Part shown: piece by piece, positions 1 to 10,231 of the stretch
Position numbering within the stretch: the stretch's first letter is position 1
Layout of the letters: every line of letters starts with the position of its first letter
Source: Sclerotinia nivalis
Taxonomy: Eukaryota > Ascomycota > Leotiomycetes > Helotiales > Sclerotiniaceae
NCBI GenBank assembly: GCA_029531795.1
Contig: JAPEIS010000001.1
Coordinates: 7,874,001-7,938,000 of the forward strand
Reading direction: 5' to 3'
Length of the DNA stretch: 64,000 bases
Notes under the pieces: generated by a model
What the model was told of the DNA's origin: nothing
The model's input: only the letters and a program-made list of their open reading frames with translations
The model's database searches: none
Position numbers and translations under genes: made by a program

Positions 1-3000
1 TTGGGGAGTCTCATAGCCTTGAAGCATCCAATACTGACGATCTCGTTTCTTGTTCATAAATCGTACATACTGTTTTCCATCGTCTGGGTGTTTTGGTGTT
101 TGAGCCAATAGAGCTTGAGGGTTGCCATGGCTATCTAGTAGGTGATGCTCAATCAAAGGCATGAGCATTTTTTCGGATTCTCGATCCAAAAGAGTCAAGA
201 ATCCCATAGCAAAACCTTCGTACAACGCTCTGCGCAAGCCATAAGATGGATCAATTTCGGTGACGTAAGAGAGAACGCGAGTCAACGTTCGCAAGCTGAA
301 GTGCGGTACTTCATTTGCGCCGTCGACCAATCGCTTCTCTTCGGCGAGCCGTTTTGTGTTCATGTAGAGACGTGCTACATCGTGGGCAGCCCTATCATCA
401 TTGCTGCTTGTACCTTTGAGATATGCCTTGATAACAGCTAAAAGGTCGTCTAAGTTCTTGTCTGGGCTATCCACGTAGAGTTCAGTGAACCTCGAACGCA
501 ACCCCATAGGAAGATCACGTTTTCCAACATCTGTCGCCGGATTCATGGCACCAAAAATGCGGAAGTCCGGATGTGCTTGGATTCTCTCAATTTCACCGGT
601 CTCAGAAAGAAGTATCGAGGGAGAACCAGTACCACCATGGAGGAGATCTGCTATGCTCTCAAGTGTATCTGGCGATGCTAAGTTGATTTCATCTAGAAGC
701 ACCCATTCTCCATTGCGAGCTGCTTTGACAATATTACCTTCAACAAATGAGAAAGCAAAGCCTTTAGAGCCAGCGGATAACTGAATATCGAATTGATCCA
801 AGCTTTGCGAGAACCTTGACCAACGAGACTTCAATTTCAGTAATGACTGTAATTTCGATTCCGTTTTTCGTCTCTTCGTGGGTTGCTCTAAATTTGTGCG
901 CATGTTTGCCTCTTCTTTTTTGGCAAGTTCTGAGATGATCTTCTCGAACATTTTGGGAGCTTCACGCCACAATTTCGATGCCTTACTCCACTGGCTCTTT
1001 GCAACACACTTCGCAAGCTGATCAATGTACTTTTGATTCTTGGTGGCGGAGATTCCGGTTGATGTAAAGAGATCATCAAATTCATCTTTTAATGGAATTG
1101 CAAGACTTCTGACATTTACTGGCTTGAAGCCTCCGAGCAAATCACCAACTTCACTTTGTTGGGACAAATTAACAGCGGTGAGCTTGAATCCCAATGAATC
1201 CGCGAGTTGTTGTACAACAGTAGTTTTACCGATACCAGTCTCTCCCACTAACAAGACTGGCTCAGACATTCGGACTGCTACTCCAACTTGTTCGAGTAAT
1301 CTCTTGGCATGTGTTGTGTTCGCAAAGGGACGGCTCTTTTTAGTAGGCTTGGTAACACGACTAGTTCGTTTCTTGGATAATCGTACCCTACCTATCAAAA
1401 GATCATTGTCGCCATCGTCGTAACGTGGGATATGAGCAGTTAGAAAATGTTCCATTGTCTGGGGATCGATATGCATTTCCTCTGCAATGCAAGAAATCAG
1501 CGACCTTCTGGCATCCTCAGTCTGTAGACTTCCTGCAAAACAATCGGCCGCTTCTAAAAACATTTCATACTTTGTGCTGTCACTAATAGGCTCACTGCCG
1601 GTCTTAGAACCTGATGATGTAAGAACACTTGCCAATCTTCGGCACCATTTCAAAAGATCTCGAGGGCTTATCGGACGTCCTGACGACGTACGACTTTTGG
1701 ATGCAAATGAAGGTTTTACGGAAAGGTTGTAGAGTCGTTCGTAGACGCTGATAATCCCGGGTAAAAATTGGCGTAGGATTGGATAAGTGCCTTCGATGAT
1801 TTCACGGAACTCGTCTTGAGTTGGCGTGAGAATAGGTACACGCTGCCACATGCGTGCTCCAAGCATGTGTAATGCTGGTGGAATTTCGCCCCCACTTACA
1901 TTGAGCAAGGTTCGAATGCTCGCAAGAAGCTTAAACCCTGCCTTGGCCTTTATGGTTTCGCCCCGACTAGGAATGAGAAGCTCGCCACGCTCCACGAGGG
2001 GCAGTATAACACTAATAACTTCATTTGGAGCTCGATCAAGATCCTCGATAAACACCCAACGTCCTTCCTTAACAGCAGTGGTCAGAACGCCTGCTCTCCA
2101 GGTGAAAGATCCGGGTGTAGATCCTGTAGCGTACATTCCAATAAGCATTTTTGCGTCAGTCTGCTCGTTTAAATGAAGTGTGACCATGCTCGAATCCACC
2201 CCAAGTTCACGCGCGAAGTCATTGACCAAAGAAGTCTTTCCTGCACCTGCTAATCCGTGGAGTAAGATGGGCGCTGAAGACATAAGGGCCTTGGCAAAAG
2301 ACTCCCTATTCTGCGAAGTTGTGATTGTTGGTATGAGCTTGGACGACTGGGAAGGATGACCGTTTGGACGAGGTAATAACACATCTGAATATTGCACCAC
2401 AAGTGGTGAAAATTCCTGGGGTTGCTTTTGGGGTTGGGTCATTCCCGCCCAAGTTCTTAGTTCCGAAGCAGCATTTTTCAGCCGCTTTTCTTCGGATATA
2501 CTAAGAAATCCATAGTCCACCATTTCGCCATCGAAATCTCCCATTACTGCCCTTGTATTTCCAACATGTTTCGCAACCATTGCGTCCAATCTATCGTCCG
2601 ACGCGAACTGAAGCTGGCAGAAGATCCTCACTGCAAGATATCGCACCGCTATATCCTTATGCCCGAGCAGACTTTGTATCGTGGAGCCTGAAATCGTTCC
2701 GGAATAGGCTTGTTTGTCGAAATTGAGAAGTCTCCATGTCGCCAACAAAATTCGCTGCAGCTCCAAATCTGACATTCCATTATCCAGGACACTTGCACTA
2801 TCTTTCAAGCAAAGGATACTACGAGAAACCCCATAGTCTGCGGAATGTGTAGTTTCGAAAAGGTATTTTTCGAGAAAGGTAGTAAGGTGTGGCGCAAGAT
2901 ATAGTATTCGTGAAAATGCTTCAATTATTTCGAGTTTTTGAACACCGCGATGCGCGTTGCTAACCCATCTTGCAGCTGAGTCCGCGATTAAGGTATTAAA

Positions 3001-3174
3001 ATATGTGAATAATTTGAGAGTTTGTTTGGGCTTCAGTGCAGATATGGCGAGAGTTTCGAGGAAGTGAGGGGATTGTTGAAGTTGGACGATTTCGAGAATT
3101 TCTTCTGGCAAATTTGCTTGTGGGTTAACTTCCATGGCTATATCAGGCCTATTGCCATTCTGAAAAGCTTCCAT
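1..3174 (-). CDS. MDN1: Midasin (MDN1/REA1), N-terminal part, runs off the left edge
   Basis: Giant dynein-like AAA+ ATPase that strips assembly factors from pre-60S ribosomes in nucleolus and nucleoplasm. From the ATG at 3174 one open frame of 1058 codons reaches base 1 with no stop and no intron that I can see; the family is near 4900 residues, so about a fifth is here. The first ~330 residues are the helical N-terminal domain. Two AAA modules follow: Walker A GLAGAGKT (about base 2250) and GETGIGKT (about base 1240), with a Walker B-like LLDEINLASPDTLESIADLL near base 690. A GAMNPATDVGKRDLP segment near 540 is typical of MDN1. An alternative in-frame ATG lies at 3135. The gene is divergent from bL12m across about 210 bases. 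Identification is very secure. Confidence 0.97.
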   Translation of the reverse strand, partial: MEAFQNGNRPDIAMEVNPQANLPEEILEIVQLQQSPHFLETLAISALKPKQTLKLFTYFNTLIADSAARWVSNAHRGVQKLEIIEAFSRILYLAPHLTTFLEKYLFETTHSADYGVSRSILCLKDSASVLDNGMSDLELQRILLATWRLLNFDKQAYSGTISGSTIQSLLGHKDIAVRYLAVRIFCQLQFASDDRLDAMVAKHVGNTRAVMGDFDGEMVDYGFLSISEEKRLKNAASELRTWAGMTQPQKQPQEFSPLVVQYSDVLLPRPNGHPSQSSKLIPTITTSQNRESFAKALMSSAPILLHGLAGAGKTSLVNDFARELGVDSSMVTLHLNEQTDAKMLIGMYATGSTPGSFTWRAGVLTTAVKEGRWVFIEDLDRAPNEVISVILPLVERGELLIPSRGETIKAKAGFKLLASIRTLLNVSGGEIPPALHMLGARMWQRVPILTPTQDEFREIIEGTYPILRQFLPGIISVYERLYNLSVKPSFASKSRTSSGRPISPRDLLKWCRRLASVLTSSGSKTGSEPISDSTKYEMFLEAADCFAGSLQTEDARRSLISCIAEEMHIDPQTMEHFLTAHIPRYDDGDNDLLIGRVRLSKKRTSRVTKPTKKSRPFANTTHAKRLLEQVGVAVRMSEPVLLVGETGIGKTTVVQQLADSLGFKLTAVNLSQQSEVGDLLGGFKPVNVRSLAIPLKDEFDDLFTSTGISATKNQKYIDQLAKCVAKSQWSKASKLWREAPKMFEKIISELAKKEEANMRTNLEQPTKRRKTESKLQSLLKLKSRWSRFSQSLDQFDIQLSAGSKGFAFSFVEGNIVKAARNGEWVLLDEINLASPDTLESIADLLHGGTGSPSILLSETGEIERIQAHPDFRIFGAMNPATDVGKRDLPMGLRSRFTELYVDSPDKNLDDLLAVIKAYLKGTSSNDDRAAHDVARLYMNTKRLAEEKRLVDGANEVPHFSLRTLTRVLSYVTEIDPSYGLRRALYEGFAMGFLTLLDRESEKMLMPLIEHHLLDSHGNPQALLAQTPKHPDDGKQYVRFMNKKRDRQYWMLQGYETPQ

Positions 3175-3384
3175 TTCGTTCAATCATGAAAATTGGAGGA
3201 TATCAAGTGTTTGTTTTCATGAAGCTATCTCGAACTTTTTTTCTTTATCGCAATCAACTTTTTTTGATAGAGCCGAAGTTTCACCGATACGCTAAAATTT
3301 TAGCTCCACAATGCAGAAAGTCTACAAAGTCCTCATCAACAATTACAGATTGGAATATTATATCGCCTCCCATACCCACACACG
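3175..3384. promoter_or_regulatory. Shared promoter region of MDN1 and bL12m
   Basis: Only 210 bases separate the start codons of midasin (minus) and the mitochondrial L12 gene (plus), so both promoters must lie here or overlap the coding ends. Both genes serve ribosome production, cytosolic and mitochondrial, so co-regulation is plausible. I see no clear TATA box; the assignment rests on gene geometry alone. Confidence 0.55.
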
Positions 3385-3997
3385 ATGTCATTATCTTGCC
3401 AATCCGCAGCCCGCAGCTGCGTACGATCTCTCCGATCTTCCTCCTCCATCCGTATTTCCACAGCTTCACTTGCACAGAGAAGAAATCCTTCAGCACGATG
3501 GGCATCAACAGAGGCGGCTGCCGCGAACCCAAAGATTTCCGGGATTGTGGACCAGATCAGTCAATTGACTTTATTAGAGACAGCTGACTTAGTTGCCAGT
3601 TTGAAAGTAAGTCAATGATTCCAAATCTATGTGCTTGAAGAACTCTGGAGCAGTCGCTAATCAGCTCATTTTCTAGTCACGACTAAATATTCCCGATATG
3701 CCAATGGGAGGATTCGCTGCTGGTCCTGCCCCAGCCGCTGCGCCAGTTGAGGAGGAGGATGCTGCACCAGTACAACAAGAGAAGACTTTGTTCAACCTGA
3801 AGTTGGCTTCATTTGATGCGGGGGCAAAACCTAAGATTATCAAGGAGATCAAGAGCATGTTGGGATTAAGTTTGGTAGACAGCAAAAAATTCGTCGAGAG
3901 TGCGCCAAAAATGATGAAGGAGGGTGTACCAAAGGAGGAGGCCGAGAAGATCATTGCGACATTGAAGGAATTGGGAGCTGTGGTTAACATGGAATAA
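3385..3997 (+). CDS. Mitochondrial ribosomal protein bL12m (L7/L12 family)
   Basis: Stalk protein of the mitochondrial large ribosomal subunit that recruits translation GTPases. Exons are 3385-3606 and 3677-3997, giving 180 residues. The 70-base intron has a GTAAGT donor, a GCTAAT branch-like site and a TTCTAG acceptor, and keeps the frame. Residues 1-40 are rich in Arg and Ser, as expected of a mitochondrial presequence. The L12 N-terminal dimerisation helix (ISQLTLLETADLVASLK) comes next, then an Ala/Pro/Glu hinge, then the C-terminal domain with KPKIIKEIK, GLSLVDSKKFVE and the ending ATLKELGAVVNME. This order is diagnostic for L7/L12; the presequence makes it the mitochondrial form (yeast MNP1). 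Confidence 0.95.
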
Positions 3998-5099
3998 AAG
4001 CTTTGATGTGAGGGGTTGTATAAGCTGCAGGATTCGAATTCGGCATGTATCAATAGAGATGTGTACAAAATCTACTTCTCACCCAGGTATACATGGAAAA
4101 ATATGCACAGCCGGTTGCAGCACTTTTTTGCGAACGAAAAAGTGGCTAGTCATCAGGGAGTCCTCGATGTCAAAATTGTTGTGTGTGGATGGCATTAAAG
4201 TGGATGCAAAACTTGTCGGGTTATGGATCAATTCTATATGCCCCGCGCTCCAATGAAAATGATGATTTATGGTCAACCTCCCACAGAAGATTCAGAAATT
4301 TGGGAGAAGCAGAGCTTTATGTAATCCTGAACAGATGAGCGATCAATACTTCCATTACCCTATTTGTCAATGGATCTCCTGCAATATCACCACATTTAAA
4401 TGGTTGAGTCTCAAGTGACTATGGCAACCATGCACCTTGCTAAAAGCGCAAGTAGTCTTGTATTCCAGGAGCAAATGATGGAGAACGGCAGAAACTTTAC
4501 ATATAGAAGCATCTGGATGAAAGATAATATAAAGGCAATAGCACCGTTCAAATATTCTCAGTATTTCCAGGATGATTACCAAGGAGTGTTTAAGTACTCC
4601 CAACTCATCAATTGAGTGTCCAGTAGTCCGGACTAGCAGATTAGTAGTCAATTTTTCAATTTTTGAAAACATTTAAATATTTGAATATGATTTATTGTTT
4701 CAAACAATTTGAATATTTCAATTGGATTCAATGTTTCAGAAATTATATACATTTGAGGACAATTCAATCTTTCAATTGATTTGAACAGTTTAATTAGGTT
4801 GAATGATTCGAAGACCAATAAATTATAATCCGGACTATTGAATACCCTGCCTTCTCATCGATAAAATACACATATATCAACCAGTCTATTACGAGTGTCT
4901 CTCCGGAAATCTGACATTGTCATCATAAACAAGATCTTTGATGCCAATGCACACAAGTACCGCCTCACTAAGCACTTTGTGCCATAATAAGCTCCGCCTA
5001 ACTGGGATCTCAAGTTCAAAACTCCACTTCCCAGAGCAACTCCCACTTCGAATCAAGGCCAACCTCCTAGACACCAACGCAGTTCGCCTCACTCTCACA
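3998..5099. other. Intergenic, AT-rich, with a satellite-like block
   Basis: No gene found. The downstream part of bL12m is followed by short unsupported ORFs. From about 4640 to 4825 the DNA is a degenerate AT-rich array of TTCAATTTGA-like words, bracketed by TCCGGACTA at 4627-4635 and 4829-4837; the first copy sits in the 12-base palindrome TAGTCCGGACTA (4624-4635). Confidence 0.6.
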
Positions 5100-5590
5100 A
5101 TGTGCTGCTTCGGCATCACCAGCGGATCTTCTCCACTGCATTCACGTGTTGATGTTCCGCCCCGAGTCATCACGTAAGTTCCATCCATCGAGAGCCACAT
5201 CCTTTCCTCACCACCCCTCGCTCTCCCTCCAAGCTTCCCAGGCTTGCCCATCGTCTATCCCAAGCGCGCACAAAACCATCAACTAACACTCCCCTCCCTA
5301 TCCCCAGTATAATCCCCACAACCTACGGCTCCAACCCCGGCGCAGCCACTACGCCAATCATCGTAGAACCCTACACACGTAGAACTATGGTGTCCGCACC
5401 ACATCATTCACCTCTGCCACATCACGCTTCACTTAATGGATTGCCAGGGTTGTCGCTTCATCATGGGTCAAGGATGCATCATGGAGGGGGATTTGGTGAT
5501 TTTGGTGGATTTGGAGGTGGGCATGGAGCTCCGTTTCTGATAAGGTTAGTACAATTTGAATTGTTCACCCTTGCTATTCTCTGGAGATAG
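5100..5590 (+). CDS. Small Gly/His-rich protein, function unknown
   Basis: Proposed two-exon gene: ATG at 5100, exon 1 5100-5173, exon 2 5308-5590, 118 residues. The intron is convincing: GTAAGT donor, AACTAAC branch at about 5281, pyrimidine tract and CCCCAG acceptor, with the frame kept. The protein starts with vicinal cysteines (MCCFG), has a conserved-looking PTTYGSNPGAATTPIIVEPY stretch, then a His-rich and Gly/Phe-rich tail (GGFGDFGGFGGGHG). A GTTAGT donor at 5545 could splice the last codons away, so the C-terminus (after about residue 103) is uncertain. I do not recognise the family. The N-terminal cysteines could be lipidated and the G/F tail is low complexity; both are inference. 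Confidence 0.6.
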
Positions 5591-6149
5591 CAGGGAAATC
5601 CATTAATCTGCAATGACAAGCAATTACCCTTATCATTTGAGTCAAATTCTATGCTGCAAATTGTTGTAAACCAGTAATAACTGAGTTTATGGGCGATCTG
5701 ACACGTAGAAATTACAAAAGCAACCAACACAAAAACACATGCAAAAAAAAGTTGAGTATATCTCCCAGCTAGTTTTCAATGTCTAGATCTAGAAAGATGA
5801 TTCACAATGTATCCGTGCAATTCATTCATCCCATAAGTCTCCCCCAAACAATCCCCATCTCAAAAACTGCCTTTTTTTTCCACTACATTCCTTATCCTAA
5901 TTAAAGACTCGATATCTCGGAATTCCCTCTTGATCTTCAGTCCTCTCCTACAATATTTCCTAAGTCCCATCTACAGACAATCCCTCAACAATCGTTGTAA
6001 CACATTAATATCCTGCACTGTAATGTTTCACAAGCCGCATCGACCCCGCTTGCTCAAAAATGTCTTCTGGATCTTCTTCATCCCAGAAAAGTTTCTGACA
6101 TCAGATTTCAAAATTCCATCAAGAAGTTTTCAGAAACTTATTCATTCAA
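5591..6149. other. Intergenic upstream of the ULD_2 gene
   Basis: No gene seen. A pyrimidine-rich stretch (about 5830-6140) just before the ATG at 6150 is the likely core promoter and 5' leader of the next gene. Confidence 0.5.
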
Positions 6150-7646
6150 ATGTCTATCGGATTCGGTTTCTCAGTTGGCGATTTCATCGCTGCTATTGAT
6201 CTAGTCGCCGCAGTTGTTGATGCCCTCCGCGAGAGTGGTAACTCCAGCTCGGAATTTCGCGAAATCGTAAGACAACTCGACGCTCTGGAGGATACTCTCA
6301 GGCGTGTTAAGAGATTGGAGCTCGATGACACGCAACGTGCAGAAGGGATCGCATTGCAAAAAGCTGCTTCTTGCTGCCAAATAACTATTGATGACTTCTG
6401 GAAGAAGATCCAAAAGTATCAGCCTCATTTACAAAATGGCGGCTCCGGATCGAGATTGAAGGATGGCTGGATGAAGATTGTATGGGCTACATGTAAGAGC
6501 GATGATATGATAAAATTCAAGGCGGGTTTGGCTGGCCACACGTCATCAATACAGTTGTAAGTAGTGTCAATCATCAAAAGCTTAATGGACAACAGACCTA
6601 ACTTGTCCTAGGGCCTCGATAGCCACAAATGAAAAGAGTCAAGCCTCACGACCAAATGATGAATTGGCACATTTAACATTATATAGTGGTCTCACCATGG
6701 GGGAGCGAATCTTGGATGCCACTTTAGAGATCAAAAGTACAGTGATGTTAGCCTTCAAAAACAACAAAATTAGTTGCCAACGCGATTAACAGATATATAG
6801 GAAAACAAACCTCAGGATTTTCCAAATGGTGTTGGAGATCCATCATGTAATCACACGAATACCCGGCCACGTAGATCGCCAACAACCAGTCTATTTTATA
6901 GATGCTCTGGGTAGACATACTCCTTTCTACCTGGAATTCATACGATCGAAAGAGGTAAGAAATGACCCACGGACTTGTTGGTTCAGGTGCTGACTAGTAA
7001 AGGCATTCGTCTCTGTGCTGAAAACAAACTTTCTCAACGTTGGTTGGGTAGCATCCAAAATTGAAAATGGTAATTTTACTATCCAAGACTCCGCTACTAA
7101 ACGAGATATCAGAGTGGGGAATGATTGGGAGTTGTGGTTTTCACCAGGTCAATGAGTGGAGATGAGTTTGATCTTTCGAAGAGGTCCGGTATTCAATCGT
7201 TGCCTCTGCGATCAATTATCCCATCATTGTCCTAGATGCAAGACTATTTGCCAAAGTTATCAAGAGGAAGAGGTCGAGTGGTAAGAAAGCCCTTACGCAT
7301 CTCAAGCACAATCTTCATGCTGACTAAAACAAGTCCCAAATGTAACATGAACTTCTGCATCAGCATAGAAACAAAAGAGCAAACAGCAGAGCATGGTGTA
7401 TCCCACAGAATCAGTAAGACCTCAAACATTTGGGGACTTGGGACTAGAACCATAGCAGATACCGACACATTTGATGAAATGAGGCTTTTCCAGCACGATG
7501 TATCCCACAGAATTAGTAAGACCTCGAACACTGATGGATTTGAAACCATCACCATGGCAGATACCAATACAGATGATGATCTGAGGCTTTTTCACCGTGT
7601 ACGAATTTTACATCCATTTTCTGAACCAAGAATACATGTATTGTGA
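6150..7646 (+). pseudogene. ULD_2 (ubiquitin-like domain) fungal protein with an in-frame TGA
   Basis: Resembles fungal proteins with an N-terminal helical region (MSIGFGFSVGDFIAAIDLV) like that of fungal NLR-type proteins and a ubiquitin-like ULD_2 domain. Proposed exons: 6150-6556, 6612-6746, 6801-6954, 7003-7280, 7364-7646; the 6746/6801 junction is the least certain. The ULD core is clear (YFIDALGRHTPFYLEFIRSK, then AFVSVLKTNFLNVGWV and DWELWFSPGQ). The next codon is TGA at 7153-7155, yet the same frame continues with the expected VEMSLIFRRG and the Cys/His run CLCDQLSHHCPRCKTIC. The conserved residue expected there is Arg, so CGA to TGA is the simplest cause. The tail holds two 34-residue repeats (DNA period 102 bases, starting at 7398 and 7500). 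Either a decayed allele or a protein ending at residue 332. Confidence 0.65.
7398..7601 (+). repeat. Tandem 102-base duplication in the tail of the ULD_2 gene
   Basis: Two imperfect copies begin at 7398 and 7500. Each encodes VSHRISKTSN at one end and (D/E)(D/M)xRLF(Q/H) at the other, in the same frame, and both are free of stops. Confidence 0.85.
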
Positions 7647-8313
7647 AATTCTGATAAAGGTAAGAAGTAAAAGTCGCAAGAAGTTTATGTAAAATGGGGA
7701 GTTGATGCAAGTACCCAAGTCATTGTATACAAAACTGAAGACTCAATTTGTTCCCGGAAGTAATGAATCCATAGCATAAAGAGATCAATCCTCTTGACCA
7801 TCATGGAATAATTCATGAGACATCAAACACACTTCGACATTTTGGCAAGAAGCACTTGTGTTGAACATATACCTAACATGCACTAGGATGTCTCATGCCA
7901 ATATGTACTATGGAAAATATTGAAGTGGGAAATACACAAAAAAAAATACCAAAAAAATAAAATTCCACAACCAACACCAGCAGAGCTCCTGAGATGTTTT
8001 TGTCAAAGAAACCACCATCCCAAACTTAGATGATTACAAGGAAACCTATTTATCTGAGAAGAATGTGATGGTTCAACAATTTAACATTACATATGTAAAA
8101 AAAAAAAGCCTTCAGAGATTCGAACATTTAAGAATATCAATCCAATAACCATCAAATCCCACTGAATGCATTCAGATTTCCAATCATAAATCATAATAAC
8201 AAACTCTTTGCAGAGCACAACAAGATAAACAATTACTTTTCCTTCTTAATACTGGACTTTCTCCTCTCATCAATAATCTCCTTCATAACATCAGACTTTG
8301 TCGACTTATTCTC
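7647..8313. other. Intergenic, no confident gene
   Basis: AT-rich with short A tracts. On the minus strand 8313-8233 reads as a basic tail (frame ending SSIKKEK, TAA at 8235-8233) that could be a last exon of the gene to its right, but I found no junction that keeps the frame. Confidence 0.4.
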
Positions 8314-9910
8314 TTAAGTGTTCGTGAATGTAGATAGAGAACAAGATTTATGAGAAGATAATAACCATTGTAAAAAGAATGGCCAAATCTTAAAATCTTT
8401 GCGTTCTTTCAATTCACTCCACTTTTCATTCTCTCGAACATTGAACTGGATATTGATTGGATTCGTTTGATTGTGTTTGCCTTTGTCGAGACTCGCTTCA
8501 ATTACACGGAAATGTGAATTGGTAAAAAAGATACCGATTGTCTGTATTGAATAAAAATATTAGCATTGTATCTATAGAATAGTTGAGTTCAATTAGTTGA
8601 ATTAATTGTGCACTCAAGAAAAGCAATTTGTCTAGACAATGAGTATTTGAATAATGAGAGTACTAAGTCAGTCATTGACATGAAAGTTAAATGTAGGGAA
8701 TAGGGAAAAGGGAAAAAAGAAAAGTTTTTTCTCATACTGATCTTTCAACCCAGCCATTTATCTTAGAGTCCGCTATTTCAAGTGGAGTGTTCTCAAGACC
8801 CATCGATGGATCAATCTGTCGGGCGATTAAAGATAAAAGAATAAGTAGTTCACTTTGAAGAATTGTAGTATGTGAACCAAATGAATCAAAATGAACTTCC
8901 TCAATATCTGAAAAAGCGATACATCCCAAAACATAACAACCACGAAAGAGAGAAGTAACCGTCCAATTCTCAAATTTGTTCTTAATACCTCCATTGTGTG
9001 TATTAGAGCTACCTCCTGTAAAAAGATATTCATTCGATTCTGCTTCTCTCATGGAAATAAAGGTATCATATGGATCGAGACTATATGTATGAAAAGTCAG
9101 TTTATGATATACGAATTTGAAAAGAAGAGAGAAAGCCTAAACTTCAAACAACCTTTTCCAAATCGGTAATGAACGAATATTCCTCAATAAATGAATATCC
9201 TTTTTACCCAGAATTTCGAAATCACCAGAAAGTTGATAATGAACATATCCCAAAACTTTTGCAAGTTCTAGCATATTATTTTCATGAAAAAGACTGGATA
9301 ATTCTTCGGATGGATTGTACCATTCAGGATAGTATTTCTCTAGCCTGGTCAAGAACATATCGAGATAATATAACTTGAAAGGGTAGAATTGTGGTGAAGA
9401 GTTGACATTTGAGCTTGAAGGAATTGGCTGTTTATTTGATGAAGATGGGGAAGATGGGGAAGATGTGGAAGACAGGGAAGATGGGGAAGATGGGGAAGAT
9501 GGGGAAGATGGGGAAGATGGGGAAGATGTGGGTGAAGCCAAGGTAGAGTGTGAGGAGGAGAGTTTAGTTGGTGTTATTTGCGAGGAGGAGAGTTTAGTTG
9601 ATGTTGTTTGCGAGAAGGACGGTTTAGTTGATGTTATTTGCGAGGAGGAGAGTTTAGTTGGTGTTGTTTGCGAGGAGGAGAGTTTAGTTGATGTTATTTG
9701 CGAGGAGGAGGGTTTAGTTGATGTTATTTGCGAGGTCGGTGTGTTCTGGGAGGAGGAAACAAATTGAATATTGAAAATCATCTCTTTACCGTTGATAATG
9801 ATCTTTTTATGTCTGGATGAAGGTAATGAAATAGAAGGTGAATCTGAAGTCAATGAGTATTCATCTCGAAGGGTAATCAAAGCTTGGCATAAGTCTTGGG
9901 TGGTTTCCAT
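8314..9910 (-). CDS. Orphan protein with Ser/Thr repeat tracts
   Basis: Three exons on the minus strand: 9910-9153, 9080-8738, 8541-8314, 442 residues. Junctions keep the frame, though the first donor (GTTGTT) is weak. Residues ~1-55 are ordinary; ~55-115 are about seven copies of a 10-residue unit SSSQITSTKL; next a Ser-Ser-Pro run encoded by a 9-base repeat. The C-terminal half looks folded: LYYLDMFLTRLEKYYPEWYN, a GYVHYQLSGDFEILG helix pair, and WTVTSLFRGCYVLGCIAFSD. The last exon (GIFFTNSHFRVIEASLDKGK) may be followed by one more exon near 8300-8233. I do not recognise a family. It is divergent from the next gene across 321 bases, and both are rich in simple repeats, a sign of fast evolution. 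Confidence 0.6.
9462..9740. repeat. Coding minisatellites: 9-base and 30-base units
   Basis: Plus strand shows (GGGGAAGAT)n around 9447-9530, then a roughly 30-base unit (GAGGAGAGTTTAGTTG plus a variable half) repeated about seven times to 9740. On the coding minus strand these give Ser-Ser-Pro and SSSQITSTKL repeats in the gene above. Confidence 0.9.
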
Positions 9911-10231
9911 CTTCGTTGTTTTTTTCAGCTTGTGACTTATTGATGCTATTGTGGTTGTGATTGTAAAGTTAATGATATAAAGAAAGATGTGAACTTCTTA
10001 ATATATTGAGATACTACTGCAGGTTTGTAGTCCTGTAGCCTTATCAGTTGTCTTGTATAAATCTAGCTGAGGCTGAGGCTGAGGCTGAGACTGAAAAATA
10101 GTCTTGATAGCCCTAATGCACATGTACCATAACCGAAATTTTCCATAACTTTCCCTACTCCGTACATCTCCATAGATACCCTCAATATTCCTGAATATTT
10201 GACAACCTTGGCAAACCACACCCAATCAATC
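9911..10231. promoter_or_regulatory. Divergent promoter region of two repeat-rich orphan genes
   Basis: 321 bases between two start codons. It holds a short GAGGCT direct repeat (about 10069-10090). No other motif is clear. Confidence 0.4.

Noticed and set aside
9402..9767. Plus-strand Glu/Asp-rich ORF
   Set aside because: It is the antisense shadow of Ser/Thr repeats in the minus-strand gene; tandem repeats keep several frames open.
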